NCBI RefSeq assembly: GCF_031157375.1
Contig: NZ_JAVIFV010000001.1
Location: 248,001-312,000 of the forward strand
Direction of reading: 5' to 3'
DNA length: 64,000 nucleotides
From: Sphingosinicella sp. LHD-64
GTDB lineage: Bacteria; Pseudomonadota; Alphaproteobacteria; Sphingomonadales; Sphingomonadaceae
The stretch's first letter is position 1, and each line of letters begins with the position of its first letter. A program made the position numbers and the translations under genes. The notes under the pieces were generated by a model, which saw only the letters and a program-made list of their open reading frames with translations, was not told the origin of the DNA and ran no database searches. Shown one piece after another: positions 28,629 to 39,818 of the stretch.

Positions 28629-29630
28629 TCATGTGTTCAGATACGGCCTGGCAATCACGTCGAAATCCTCCGGCTCAGTCGCCGAAACGATGGCGAGGAG
28701 CGCCGCGGATCGATCCCCTGACATATCGAAGAACCGCCGGCACATGTCGAGGCCGACCGCATAGCCGAGCTGGGCGGGACGATCCGGCCGGTCCTCATTC
28801 CGCCCGCTGAACCAGCCCCGCGATTGCGCGGCGGGGTGTGAAGCGATGGCGATAAACTCCCGCCTGAGTTCATCGGCATGCCTCTGGAAATAGCGGTGGC
28901 GTTCGCGGAGCTGGGCCGTCGTCAACCACGACACCAGCTCGGCGCCGCCCTCGCGGACGGCCATGGCGAGATTGGTGGCCCGGCCGGGGACGGTATACAG
29001 CCGGCGATATTGTTCCAGCCCCTGCCGATGGACCTGCGCGACATGGCCGTATTCATGCGCGACGAAGCCGACCACGTCCTCTATCTGCGCCCGACCGGCG
29101 CGGCCCTCCGGAAACTCCGACATGTCGGTTTCGGCGGTCATGCCCACATGCTCGACGGGCATAAGGATGCCTAAGCTCGCCGCATCCGTGCCGGACCGGA
29201 CTTCCCGTGGCGTCGCGCCGGGCCCGAGCGTGCCGACGAGGAAGAAAACGGGCGCATCAGGCGTCCCAGGCAGGAGCGCTCGAACGCGCGCCATCGCCTG
29301 AAGGATGCCGGGCTCGAAAGGCCGCAGGCGGTCGCGTAAGCCCACCAGCGCGCGATAGAAAAGCGGCCGTTCGGCCAGACGCTCCGCATAGGCTGCCGGG
29401 GTGACCCGATAGGTGCGCAGATAAGCCGCAAGGCCCGCCGACGCAGCCTCCAGATAGTCGGCAATCGCCTGTTCCGTCGACCGGGTGGCGATCAACGCCT
29501 CGAAGCGCTCCAAATCTTCGAAACGGAGCATAGATGACGAATGGCCAGAATCGCCCCATGCAGGACGGCCCGAGAACCCAGCGATCGCTGCGGCGCCAGA
29601 ACGGACGACGGCACGCCGTGACCAGCCCAT
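28629..29630 (-). CDS. Exported zinc metallopeptidase-like protein (HEYGH)
   Basis: A 333-residue protein with an N-terminal export signal; the SRRAVVRSGAAAIAGF start resembles a twin-arginine signal. HEYGH at 192-196 is an HExxH zinc site, and REGGAEL (226-232) supplies a Glu placed like the third ligand of gluzincins, as in DUF2268-type peptidases. A PAQLGYAVGLDMCRRFFD segment near the C-terminus fits the same fold. The substrate is unknown. GAAGAAAGGATCATCG precedes the start. It shares its strand with ppk2. Confidence 0.75.
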   Translation of the reverse strand: MGWSRRAVVRSGAAAIAGFSGRPAWGDSGHSSSMLRFEDLERFEALIATRSTEQAIADYLEAASAGLAAYLRTYRVTPAAYAERLAERPLFYRALVGLRDRLRPFEPGILQAMARVRALLPGTPDAPVFFLVGTLGPGATPREVRSGTDAASLGILMPVEHVGMTAETDMSEFPEGRAGRAQIEDVVGFVAHEYGHVAQVHRQGLEQYRRLYTVPGRATNLAMAVREGGAELVSWLTTAQLRERHRYFQRHADELRREFIAIASHPAAQSRGWFSGRNEDRPDRPAQLGYAVGLDMCRRFFDMSGDRSAALLAIVSATEPEDFDVIARPYLNT

Positions 29631-29675
29631 CGATGATCCTTTCTTCGTCGGGAAGACGGGGATGGTTTAACGGAT

Positions 29676-31466
29676 TTAGCCCGTTGCCGCCTCCGCGATG
29701 CGGATAGACAGCTCGCGCAGCTGCTTGGCCGTCACGTTGCCCGGCGCGTTCATCATCAGGTCCTCGGCCTTCTGGTTCATCGGGAAGAGGACGACCTCGC
29801 GGATGTTGGGCTCGCCGGCGAGCAGCATGACGATGCGGTCGATGCCGGGCGCGGAGCCGCCGTGTGGCGGGGCGCCGAACTTGAAGGCGTTGATCATGCC
29901 CGCGAAGTTTGTGTCGACGTCCGCTTGCGTGTAGCCGGCGATCTCGAACGCCTTGTACATGATGTCCGGGCGGTGGTTGCGGATCGCGCCCGAGCTCAGT
30001 TCCACGCCGTTGCAGACGATGTCGTACTGGTAGGCGAGGATGTCGAGCGGGTCCTTCGTCTCCAGCGCCTCGAGGCCGCCCTGCGGCATCGAGAAGGGGT
30101 TGTGGCTGAAGTCGACCTTCTTGGCGTCCTCGTCATACTCGAACATCGGAAAGTCGACGATCCAGCAGAATTCGAAGCGGCTCTCGTCGATCAGACCGAG
30201 CTGCTCGGCGATGCGGGTGCGGGCGGCGCCGGCGAGCTTGGCCGCGGCGCCTTCCTTGCCGGCGGCGAAGAAGATGCCGTCGTCCGGGCCGAGGCCCAGC
30301 GCCTCGATGAGCTTGCGGGTGGCTTCCTCGCCGTGATTCTTGGCGATCGGGCCGCCCAGCTCGCCGCCCTTCTGCGTGATGTAGCCGAGGCCGGCATGGC
30401 CTTCGGAGCGCGCCCAGTCGTTCATGTCGTCGAAGAACTTGCGGCTCTTCTCGGCCGTGCCCGGCGCCGGGATGGCGCGAACGACGTCGCCGCCCGAAAC
30501 GATCCGGTCGAACAGGCCGAAGCCCGAGCCCTTGAAATGGTCGCTGACGTCGGAGATCAGGATCGGGTTGCGCAGGTCCGGCTTGTCCGAGCCGTATTTG
30601 AGCATCGCTTCCCTGAACGGGATGCGGCGGAACGGCAGCGGCGAAACGCTGCGGCCCTTGCCCTGCCAGTCGGCGAACTCCTCGAACACGCCGTGCAGCA
30701 CCGGCTCGATCGCCGCGAACACGTCGTCCTGCGTCACGTAACTCATCTCGAAATCGAGCTGGTAGAACTCGCCGGGCGAGCGATCGGCGCGGGCGTCCTC
30801 GTCGCGGAAGCAGGGCGCGATCTGGAAATAGCGGTCGAAGCCGGCGACCATGATCAGCTGCTTGAACATCTGCGGCGCCTGCGGGAGCGCGTAAAACTTG
30901 CCCGGGTGGACGCGGCTCGGGACAAGATAGTCGCGCGCGCCCTCCGGCGACGAGGCGGTCAGGATCGGGGTCTGGAACTCGGTGAAGCCCTGGTCGATCA
31001 TCCGGCGGCGGATCGAGCTGATCACGTGGCTGCGCAGCAGGATGTTGGCGTGCAGCCGCTCGCGCCTCAGGTCCAGGTAGCGGTAGCGCAGGCGGATGTC
31101 CTCGGGATAGTCGGCCTCGCCGGCGACCGGCAGCGGCAGCTCGTCGGCGGCGGACTGGACGGTGACGCTGTCCGCGACCACCTCGATCGCACCGGTCGGC
31201 AGGTTCGGGTTGGTCGCCTCGGGACCGCGCGACACGACCTCGCCGTCGATCGTCACCACGGATTCGGCGCGCAGATGTTCGAGCACCTTCAGCGGTTCGC
31301 TGTCGGCGCGGGCGACGATCTGGGTGAGGCCGTAATGGTCGCGCAGATCGACGAACAGCACCCCGCCATGGTCGCGCTTGCGGTGGACCCAGCCGGACAG
31401 GCGGACCCGGCTGCCGACATGGCTTTCGCGGAGTTCGCCGCAGGTGTGGGTGCGATAGGCGTGCAT
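29676..31466 (-). CDS. aspS: Aspartyl-tRNA synthetase
   Basis: Bacterial-type class II AspRS of 596 residues with N-terminal anticodon-binding OB fold ([20 protein letters not shown]), motif 2 ([19 protein letters not shown]), the GAD insertion domain, and motif 3 ([14 protein letters not shown]). The start at 31466 ([13 protein letters not shown]) is preferred to an upstream in-frame Met because homologues begin at this position. Whether it is discriminating or also charges tRNA-Asn cannot be read from the sequence alone. It is divergent from rnd. Confidence 0.97.
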   Translation of the reverse strand: MHAYRTHTCGELRESHVGSRVRLSGWVHRKRDHGGVLFVDLRDHYGLTQIVARADSEPLKVLEHLRAESVVTIDGEVVSRGPEATNPNLPTGAIEVVADSVTVQSAADELPLPVAGEADYPEDIRLRYRYLDLRRERLHANILLRSHVISSIRRRMIDQGFTEFQTPILTASSPEGARDYLVPSRVHPGKFYALPQAPQMFKQLIMVAGFDRYFQIAPCFRDEDARADRSPGEFYQLDFEMSYVTQDDVFAAIEPVLHGVFEEFADWQGKGRSVSPLPFRRIPFREAMLKYGSDKPDLRNPILISDVSDHFKGSGFGLFDRIVSGGDVVRAIPAPGTAEKSRKFFDDMNDWARSEGHAGLGYITQKGGELGGPIAKNHGEEATRKLIEALGLGPDDGIFFAAGKEGAAAKLAGAARTRIAEQLGLIDESRFEFCWIVDFPMFEYDEDAKKVDFSHNPFSMPQGGLEALETKDPLDILAYQYDIVCNGVELSSGAIRNHRPDIMYKAFEIAGYTQADVDTNFAGMINAFKFGAPPHGGSAPGIDRIVMLLAGEPNIREVVLFPMNQKAEDLMMNAPGNVTAKQLRELSIRIAEAATG

Positions 31467-31572
31467 CGGGTCGCTTTCGAAGTCTGAAATATGTGGAAAA
31501 GTATGTGCGAGGCGCTTCGCGTCACTCACAGCGCTTTGTCAAGCGATCTGCCCGTGGTTATGACGGCCGCCA

Positions 31573-32754
31573 ATGCAGATTCATTCCCTCATCACCGACA
31601 CCGAGTCTCTCGAAAAGCTCTGCGAACGGCTGGCCCGGTCCGATTTCGTCGCGGTCGACACCGAATTCATGCGCGAGAACACCTATTGGCCTGACCTGTG
31701 CCTCTTGCAGGTCGCGAGCCGCGAGGAGGCCGCCGCGATCGACCCCAAGGCCGAGGGAATCGATCTCGCGCCGCTGCTCGAGCTGCTCGTCAACAACGAG
31801 GAGGTCCTGAAGGTCTTCCATGCCGGCGGGCAGGATATCGAGATCGTCGTCAACCTGACCGGCCGCACCCCGCATCCCATGTTCGACACCCAGGTCGCCG
31901 CGATGGCGCTCGGGCTCGGCGAGCAGGTCGGCTATTCCAATCTCGTCGAATCGCTGCTCGGGCGCAGTCTCGACAAGGGCGCGCGCTTCACCGACTGGGC
32001 CCGCCGCCCGCTCGACAAGCGCCAGATCGACTATGCGATCGGCGACGTGACGCACCTTGCCGAGCTCTTCCCGAAGATGCTCGACCGGCTCATGAAGACC
32101 GGGCGCGGCGCCTGGCTGGACCAGGAGATGGAGCGGATCTCCGACCCCGCCAACTATCTCAACGATCCAGCGACATCCTGGAAGAAGGTCAAGGTGCAGA
32201 GCCGCAAGGCCGAAGTGCTCGGGCGGCTGAAGGCGCTCGCCGCCTGGCGCGAGGTCGAGGCGCGCTCGAAGAACCTGCCGCGCGGGAGGATCATGAAGGA
32301 CGAGACGCTCGCCGACGTCGCCATGCACCCGCCGGCCGATCAGGACGCGCTCGGCAAGGTACGCGGCCTCTCCCCCGCCTGGCGGACCAACGACATCGGC
32401 GGACGGATGATCGAGGCGCTTGGGCATGCGCGGCCGTTGCCACCGGACGAGATGCCGGCGCGGGACGAACGCTCGCCGGGCCTGGGCCGCGAGGGTGCGC
32501 TGGTCGCCGACCTGCTGAAGCTGCTGCTCAAGATCCGGGCGCGCGAGAGCAATGTCGCGCCACGACTGGTCGCCCGCTCCGAGGAACTGGAATTGCTTGC
32601 TGCGGGCCGGCGCGAGGGGCTCTCGATCCTCGAAGGCTGGCGCTACGAGGAGTTCGGGCGCGACGCGCTCGACCTCGTCGAGGGGCGCTTGGCCTTCGCG
32701 ATCCGCAATGGCAAACTGGTGATGACCCGGACCGAAGTGGAGAGCGTATCATGA
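31573..32754 (+). CDS. rnd: Ribonuclease D
   Basis: 3'-5' exoribonuclease for tRNA maturation. The DEDDy exonuclease residues are visible: VDTEFM (motif I), FHAGGQD (motif II) and YAIGDVTHL (motif III). One or two HRDC domains follow (for example WREVEARSKNLPRGRIMKDE, about residues 215-290). The 393-residue length is normal. The ATG has no obvious ribosome binding site. The stop overlaps the next start as ATGA, so the small inhibitor-like gene is translationally coupled to it. Confidence 0.95.
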   Translation: MQIHSLITDTESLEKLCERLARSDFVAVDTEFMRENTYWPDLCLLQVASREEAAAIDPKAEGIDLAPLLELLVNNEEVLKVFHAGGQDIEIVVNLTGRTPHPMFDTQVAAMALGLGEQVGYSNLVESLLGRSLDKGARFTDWARRPLDKRQIDYAIGDVTHLAELFPKMLDRLMKTGRGAWLDQEMERISDPANYLNDPATSWKKVKVQSRKAEVLGRLKALAAWREVEARSKNLPRGRIMKDETLADVAMHPPADQDALGKVRGLSPAWRTNDIGGRMIEALGHARPLPPDEMPARDERSPGLGREGALVADLLKLLLKIRARESNVAPRLVARSEELELLAAGRREGLSILEGWRYEEFGRDALDLVEGRLAFAIRNGKLVMTRTEVESVS

Positions 32755-33047
32755 AAGCCGCCGTCACCGCCCTCGCCATGATGACCGTCGCCTGCACGAC
32801 CACGCCGCCGGAGGAAGGCGGCAATGGTGGGCCCGGCGGCGCCCAGCGCTGCAACGCCGACGGGCTGCAGAGCCTCGTCGGCCAGCCGGGGACCCCCGAG
32901 CTCGGCGCCCAGGCACAGCAGCGGAGCAATGCGCGCACCCTGCGCTGGATTCGCCCGGGCGACGCAGTGACGATGGACTATCGCGAGGATCGCCTGAATA
33001 TCGAGCTCGATGCCGAGGGCAAGGTCGCCCGCTTCAACTGCGGCTAG
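32751..33047 (+). CDS. I78-type peptidase inhibitor-like lipoprotein
   Basis: A 98-residue exported protein related to the peptidase inhibitor I78 family (relatives of Aspergillus elastase inhibitor). The N-terminal MKAAVTALAMMTVACTTTPP has a lipoprotein-like cleavage region with Cys15. The family pattern is present: CNADGLQSLVGQPGTPEL, RWIRPGDAVTMDYREDRLN, and a final FNCG, whose Cys pairs with the first. It probably protects the envelope from serine proteases. It starts inside the rnd stop and ends with a 4-base overlap on the convergent gamma-carbonic anhydrase gene. Confidence 0.85.
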   Translation: MKAAVTALAMMTVACTTTPPEEGGNGGPGGAQRCNADGLQSLVGQPGTPELGAQAQQRSNARTLRWIRPGDAVTMDYREDRLNIELDAEGKVARFNCG

Positions 33048-33607
33048 GCGCCTGCCGCGACCGCCGCGGCGTGCTGCCTTGCCAGCTCGACATAATGGGC
33101 GACGCCGGCCCGCATGCCGGCAATGTCGGCCTGGCTCAGATCGCGGACATATTTGGCCGGGCGACCCGCCCAGAGCTGTCCCGAAGGGATTCGCCGGCTC
33201 GGCGTCAGCATTGCGCCGGCGGCGAGCATCGCGTCGCCTTCGATCTCGCAGCCGTCCATGACGATCGCGCCGAGCCCGACGAAGGCACGGTCATGGAGCA
33301 GGCAGCCATGGACCATCGCCAGATGGCCGATCAGCACGTCGGCGCCGATGATCGTCGGATGGCCGTCCGGCGTGCCCGGTCTCGGCGAGTCGCAATGGAT
33401 GACGGTGCCGTCCTGCACGTTGGTGCGCGCGCCGATGCGGATGCGGTTCACGTCGCCGCGCAGCACGCAATTGTACCAGATGCTCGCCTCCGGCCCGAGC
33501 TCGATATCGCCGATCAGCACCGCGCCCGCGGCGACGAAGGCGGCCGGGTCGATCCGCGGCGTTTTGCCGCCGATGGCCAGGAGGCGCGCGTCCCTCACCT
33601 CATTCAC
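33044..33607 (-). CDS. Gamma-carbonic anhydrase-like hexapeptide protein
   Basis: A 187-residue left-handed beta-helix protein of the gamma-carbonic anhydrase/YrdA group. The three zinc-ligand His are visible in VIHC and IGHLAMVHGC, and the hexapeptide repeats run from about residue 25 to 140 (SIWYNCVLRGD is a group hallmark). Members are trimeric; many lack carbonic anhydrase activity, so enzymatic function is not certain. It overlaps the end of the spermidine-synthase-like gene by 8 bases, suggesting translational coupling on the minus strand. Confidence 0.92.
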   Translation of the reverse strand: MNEVRDARLLAIGGKTPRIDPAAFVAAGAVLIGDIELGPEASIWYNCVLRGDVNRIRIGARTNVQDGTVIHCDSPRPGTPDGHPTIIGADVLIGHLAMVHGCLLHDRAFVGLGAIVMDGCEIEGDAMLAAGAMLTPSRRIPSGQLWAGRPAKYVRDLSQADIAGMRAGVAHYVELARQHAAAVAAGA

Positions 33608-35828
33608 CGCCCGGCCACAGATCGGGATAGTTGATGATCGAGAGGATCGACGCGTGGTCGTCGCTCCAGCCGGAGAAGCCCCGGGTCGGCTCCAGCACCT
33701 CCCAGTAGATGCTGTCGGCGCCGCTCAGCTGGTAGAGCTGGTTGAGGGTTTCGGGGTTGCGCGACAGGGCGATCCAGACCGAGATGGTGAGGTTGGCGGC
33801 CTGCTCGTCCTCCTCCGGCACATATTGCAGCAGCCAGGCCGTCCAGCCCTCGCGCCGGGCGATGTCGGCGACCACCGGCTTCAGGTCGAGATAGCGGTTG
33901 GAGACATGGAACAGCACGATGCCGTTCGGCTGCACCGCCCGGCCATAGACCCGCAGCGCCTCGCGCGTGAGGAGGTGCATCGGCACCGAATCGGACGAGA
34001 AGGCGTCGACGGCGAGCACGTCGAAGGAATTGGCCGGCTCGCGGGCCATGCTCAGGCGGGCGTCGCCGAGGACGATGCGCGCGTCGGGCGCGCAGCGGTT
34101 CAGGAAGCTGAACCGGTTGCGGGCGACGTCGACCATCGCCGGATCGATCTCGAAGAAGGTCCAGCGCTGGCCGGGCTGGTGATAGCAGGAGAGCGTGCCG
34201 CTGCCGAGGCCGATCACCCCGATCCGCGCAGTGCCGCCGAACAGGGCATTGGCGTTGTCCAACACCAGGCCCACCCCGGAACGGCGGGCATAATAGCTGG
34301 TCGGCATCGTCTCGAGCCCCGGCTCGAGGTTCTGGATGCCGTGCAGGGTCGTGCCGTGGGTGAGCACGCGGGCCGATCCGTCCGGCCGCTCATAGACCTC
34401 GTAGATCCCGAAATAGGAACGGGTCCGGTCCTCGATGCCGGTGCGGGCGATCGTCGACCAGCCGCCATAGCTCAGCATCAAGGCCGCAAGGCTGACGGTA
34501 AAGGCCCAGCGCCGGCCGAGGCAGGCCAAGGCGAACAGCGACACGACGATGCTGCCGGCCATGGTCACCATCGGCGAATGGCCGAGATAACCCTGCTCGG
34601 TCAGATAGGAGAGCGCCAGCGCGGAGAGCGGCACGACGATCGCGATGATGCGCGCGCGCGACGACGGCCAGGGCAGCAGGATATATTGCGGCACGAGCAG
34701 CGCCGCGCCGAGGATCAGCAGCGGGTGCTCATAGGCCCAGTCGAACAGGAGCGGCGCGACGATCGCGCAGAACAGGCCGCCGAGCATGCCGCCGAACGAC
34801 ATGGCGAGGTAGAAGCGAGTGAGGTGGCCGACCGCGGGGCGCAGGCGAAACATCTCGCTGTGCAGCGCCACGGCGATCGCGAACAGCAGGGCGAGCCCCA
34901 TCGTTGCCGAGACGAACGGATTGCGCGTGCCGTCGCTGAACGCGAGGCCGCCGCAGATCAGGATGACGAGCGGCGCGCCGATGGTAATGACCTCGGCCGG
35001 CTTGCGACGCGCGGCGAAGGCGATCACCCAGCTGAGGAGATAGAGGCCGAGCGGCAGCACCCAGAGCAGGGGCATCGCGACGATGTCGGTGGTGAGGTGC
35101 GTCGTCGTCGACAGCATCAGGCCCGACGGCACGGCGGCGAGCGCGATCCAGTGCAGCGTGCGGCGAATGGTCGGCGGCGCCTCCTGCTCTTCCGGGACGA
35201 CCTCGACCGCGTCGGCCGGCACGGTCAGCGCGCAGCCGATGACGAGCAGGACCAGCGCCGCATAGATGCCCGTCCACAGCCAGCTCTGCTGCTGGAGCGT
35301 CATCAGCGGCTCGACGATCAGCGGATAGGAGATGAGGCCGGCGAAGCTGCCGAGGTTGGACGCCGCATAAAGCGGATAGGGATCGCCGCGGCTCGTCTCC
35401 AGCGCATACCAGCGCTGCATCAAAGGCGCCTGGGCTGAGACGATGAAGAACACGGGACCGATCGAGTTCAGCAGGAACCAGGGCACCCAGATCGCTGGCT
35501 CGAAGGTGGCCGGCGGCACCGCAGAGGTGAGCCCGATCGGCAGCCAGAGCGCCGCGACGCCGAACAGGACGATGTGGATCCCCGCCTGCCGCCGCGGCTT
35601 CATCCGGGCCACCCAATGGGCGTAGGCATAGCCGGCGAGCAGCAGGAACTGGTAGACCAGCATCGCGCTGTTCCACACCGAGGGCGCGCCGCCGATCCGG
35701 GGCAACGCCATGCGCGCGATCATCGGCTGGGTGAGGAAGAGCAGGAACGACCCGGTGACGATGGTCAGCAGGAAGAGCGGACGCGCATAGCGCTCGTTGA
35801 CCCGTCCGGCGGCGGCTTCACTGTGCAC
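33600..35828 (-). CDS. Fused membrane transporter-like / spermidine synthase-like protein
   Basis: A 742-residue protein. The first 470 residues hold about twelve to fourteen membrane helices similar to those in membrane-bound spermidine synthase homologues. From about residue 475 follows a soluble Rossmann domain with IGVIGLGSGTLSCY and an acidic strand FEIDPAMVDVA, then DARLSMAREPANSFDVLAVDAFSSDSVPMHLLT, matching spermidine synthase-like methyltransferase folds. Aminopropyl transfer is plausible but not certain. It lies between the PLP decarboxylase, with an 11-base overlap, and the gamma-carbonic anhydrase gene, in a hemB-decarboxylase-synthase run. Confidence 0.88.
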   Translation of the reverse strand: MHSEAAAGRVNERYARPLFLLTIVTGSFLLFLTQPMIARMALPRIGGAPSVWNSAMLVYQFLLLAGYAYAHWVARMKPRRQAGIHIVLFGVAALWLPIGLTSAVPPATFEPAIWVPWFLLNSIGPVFFIVSAQAPLMQRWYALETSRGDPYPLYAASNLGSFAGLISYPLIVEPLMTLQQQSWLWTGIYAALVLLVIGCALTVPADAVEVVPEEQEAPPTIRRTLHWIALAAVPSGLMLSTTTHLTTDIVAMPLLWVLPLGLYLLSWVIAFAARRKPAEVITIGAPLVILICGGLAFSDGTRNPFVSATMGLALLFAIAVALHSEMFRLRPAVGHLTRFYLAMSFGGMLGGLFCAIVAPLLFDWAYEHPLLILGAALLVPQYILLPWPSSRARIIAIVVPLSALALSYLTEQGYLGHSPMVTMAGSIVVSLFALACLGRRWAFTVSLAALMLSYGGWSTIARTGIEDRTRSYFGIYEVYERPDGSARVLTHGTTLHGIQNLEPGLETMPTSYYARRSGVGLVLDNANALFGGTARIGVIGLGSGTLSCYHQPGQRWTFFEIDPAMVDVARNRFSFLNRCAPDARIVLGDARLSMAREPANSFDVLAVDAFSSDSVPMHLLTREALRVYGRAVQPNGIVLFHVSNRYLDLKPVVADIARREGWTAWLLQYVPEEDEQAANLTISVWIALSRNPETLNQLYQLSGADSIYWEVLEPTRGFSGWSDDHASILSIINYPDLWPGGE

Positions 35829-37271
35829 TCAGTCTTCCTTCCGATTGCAGCGCAGCGGCGGTGCGGACCAGGACGTCGATGGCGTCATCGATATGCGCCA
35901 GATGGGTACGGAACGACAATATCGCGCAACGCAGCCAGGGCGCACCGTCGATCCGGGTGCCGCTCAGGAAGAGCCGGCCTTCCTCCTGGATGCGGCGCAG
36001 CAGGCGATCGTTGAACGCGTCGGTGTTGCCCCTACCCGGGCGGAAACGGAAGGCCACGATCGACAGATCCGGTGGGCCGCCCACCTCCCAGCCGTCCAGC
36101 GCCGCCAGCCGGGCATGAAAGTAACGGGCGAGCCCGATCTTCTCGGATTGCGCGGCGCGAAAGGCAGCGACGCCGGCGGCCTGCAGCGGCAGCCAGAGGC
36201 GCAGCGCGCGGAAATGGCGGGTGAGCTCGGGCGAGAGGTCCGCCGGCGACGGGCCGACGCCGGTCTCGCCCAGCGGCTGGATATAGTCGGCGCTGGCGCT
36301 GAAGGCATGAAGCAGGTGGCGACCGTCGCGGACGACAACGGCGCCGGTGCCGTAGGGCAGGAAGAGGGTCTTGTGCGGGTCGAGCGCGACGCTGTCTGCG
36401 GCATCGAGCCCGTACAGTGCCGCCTTGCCCTCCTCGCACAGCATGAAGAGACCGCCATAGGCGCCATCGACATGGAACCAGGCGCCATGGCGGGCGCAGA
36501 GCGCGGCGATCCCGGCGAGCGGATCGACCGAACCGGTGTCCACCGTCCCGGCCGAGGCGACGACCAGCCAGGGCCGGATGCCGGACGCACGATCCTTCTC
36601 CAGCGCCTCGGCCAGCGCGCCGATGTCCATGCGATGCTGCGAGTCGGTCGGAATTAATCGTCGAGGCGCGCGCCCGCGCCCGGCGATGTTCAGGCCCTTG
36701 TCGATGCAGTGATGGGCGAATCGGGTGAGATAGACCGCGCCGCCGCCCTCGGCATCCCGTGCCTCGCGCGCCGCGACGATGGCGGTGAGGTTGGCGAGGC
36801 TGCCGCCCGAGGTCAGCGTGCCCGCCGCACCTTCCGGAAAGCCGATGACCCGCGCGATCCAGGCAGCGGTCGCATTCTCCAGCCGCACCGCGCCGGGCGC
36901 GGCGGAAGCGAAGCCCGAATATTTGTTGGTCGCCGCGGCAAGGAAATCGGCAAGTGCCGAATGGAACAGGCCGCCGCCCGGCACATAGCCCATGAAGCGC
37001 GGTGAGGTGGTCGTGATGCCGGGCTCGGCAACCGCGCGATGGAAATAGGCGATCAGCTCGGCGAGATCGCGGCCTTCGTCGCCGAACTCGCCGTCCAGGG
37101 GCCGCACGCCCTCCCAGTTGCGGTTGGCCGGCGCCCCGGGGAGGGCGTCGAGAAACCCTTGAGCGTAGTCGAGCGCATCGGCGGCCAGCGTGCGCCGGCG
37201 CTCCGCATCCGGCTCGAGCGGCGCCGCCGCCGCTTCCAGCGCAGCGATCTCGGCGCGCAGCGCGTCGAGCA

Positions 37272-37272
<1 letters not shown>
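35818..37272 (-). CDS. PLP-dependent group II decarboxylase (aromatic L-amino acid type)
   Basis: A 484-residue pyridoxal-phosphate enzyme of the group II decarboxylase family (DOPA/tyrosine/glutamate decarboxylase fold). The Schiff-base Lys is K301 in ALDPHKTLFLPYGTG, the cofactor-stacking and ring-N residues are in FHVDGAYGG (Asp269), and TSGGSLANLTA forms the phosphate cup. The substrate is not determined by eye. Overlap with the neighbouring spermidine-synthase-like gene suggests the two act together, perhaps in polyamine or biogenic amine metabolism (inference). It shares one base with the end of hemB. Confidence 0.92.
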
Positions 37273-39247
<1,975 letters not shown>

Positions 39248-39316
39248 ACCGAATTTCATGCTGCGTTGCACAAAATTGACTTGAGAACGCTAACATGGGT
39301 CCTTTATAAGGACCCA

Positions 39317-39613
39317 ATGGACACGAACCGGCCGATCTTCGAGGCGATCGCGACCCGCAAATGCGTGGCTGCGACCTACAACCGCACGGCGTTCAAGCTG
39401 GCGCCGCACATCCTCTATACGCGTCACGACGAGCTCTATGTCGACGCCGTCGCGGTGGAGCGCGATGGCCAGCCGCCGCGCGAGATCAAGCTCGGGACCT
39501 TCAAGCTTGCCGGCCTCAAGGACGTGGCCGTCGCCGACATGCCGTTCGAGCCCGAGTCGCTGTTCGATCCCAATGACGGCAAATATCGGGGCGTGACGTT
39601 GTTCGCAGTCTGA
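39317..39613 (+). CDS. Small WYL-like conserved protein
   Basis: A 98-residue protein starting MDTNRPIFEAIATRKCVAAT. The arrangement (basic N-terminus, NRTAFKLAPHILYTRHDELY core, FEPESLFDPNDGKYRGVTLF end) resembles the WYL-type ligand-binding fold found alone in small sphingomonad proteins; no DNA-binding domain is present. AAGGACCC precedes the ATG. A TTGAGA-N17-TTATAA pair (39281-39309) lies directly before it, which would place the transcript start at or near the start codon. Function unknown. Confidence 0.7.
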   Translation: MDTNRPIFEAIATRKCVAATYNRTAFKLAPHILYTRHDELYVDAVAVERDGQPPREIKLGTFKLAGLKDVAVADMPFEPESLFDPNDGKYRGVTLFAV

Positions 39614-39657
39614 GGCCCCCTTGCGGTTGGGGTGATAACCGCGTTAGGATGCATCCG

Positions 39658-39732
39658 ATGACCCGTACTTGGCTCTACACCTATTTTACCGGCTTTACCG
39701 CCTTTGGCGGGAGGAGTCGGGCGCGCGCGTAA
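39658..39732 (+). CDS. Aromatic-rich leader peptide of aroG
   Basis: A 24-codon ORF too short for usual gene callers, starting MTRTWLYTYFTGFTAF and ending RARA before TAA at 39730. Six of residues 5-16 are aromatic: one Trp, two Tyr and three Phe, exactly the end products of the pathway that DAHP synthase begins. GTTAGGATGCATCCG precedes the ATG. It is followed by an intrinsic terminator at 39759-39788 and then by aroG, the standard layout for ribosome-mediated attenuation. Confidence 0.85.
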   Translation: MTRTWLYTYFTGFTAFGGRSRARA

Positions 39733-39788
39733 CGCACAAGCACAGCCTGATTTCCGCGAACCGCCAGCTGCAAAACTGGCGGTTTTTT
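39698..39788 (+). promoter_or_regulatory. Transcription attenuator of the aroG leader
   Basis: Four short segments can pair in alternative ways: CCGCC (39698-39702), GGCGG (39706-39710), CCGCC (39761-39765) and GGCGG (39778-39782). Pairing 1:2 and 3:4 leaves the terminator; pairing 2:3 (five to six base pairs) would prevent it. A ribosome stalled in the Trp-Leu-Tyr-Thr-Tyr-Phe codons (39670-39687) would shield segment 1 and free segment 2. The antiterminator is shorter than the terminator, so folding energies need checking. Confidence 0.7.
39759..39788 (+). terminator. Intrinsic terminator in the aroG leader
   Basis: The stem AACCGCCAG (39759-39767) pairs with CTGGCGGTT (39776-39784) around an eight-base loop and continues directly into a run of six T (39783-39788). 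This is a strong rho-independent terminator placed 31 bases before the aroG start codon, between the leader peptide and the structural gene. Confidence 0.88.
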
Positions 39789-39818
39789 ATTGCCCTTCAC
39801 AAGAGTATCGGACCCGAC

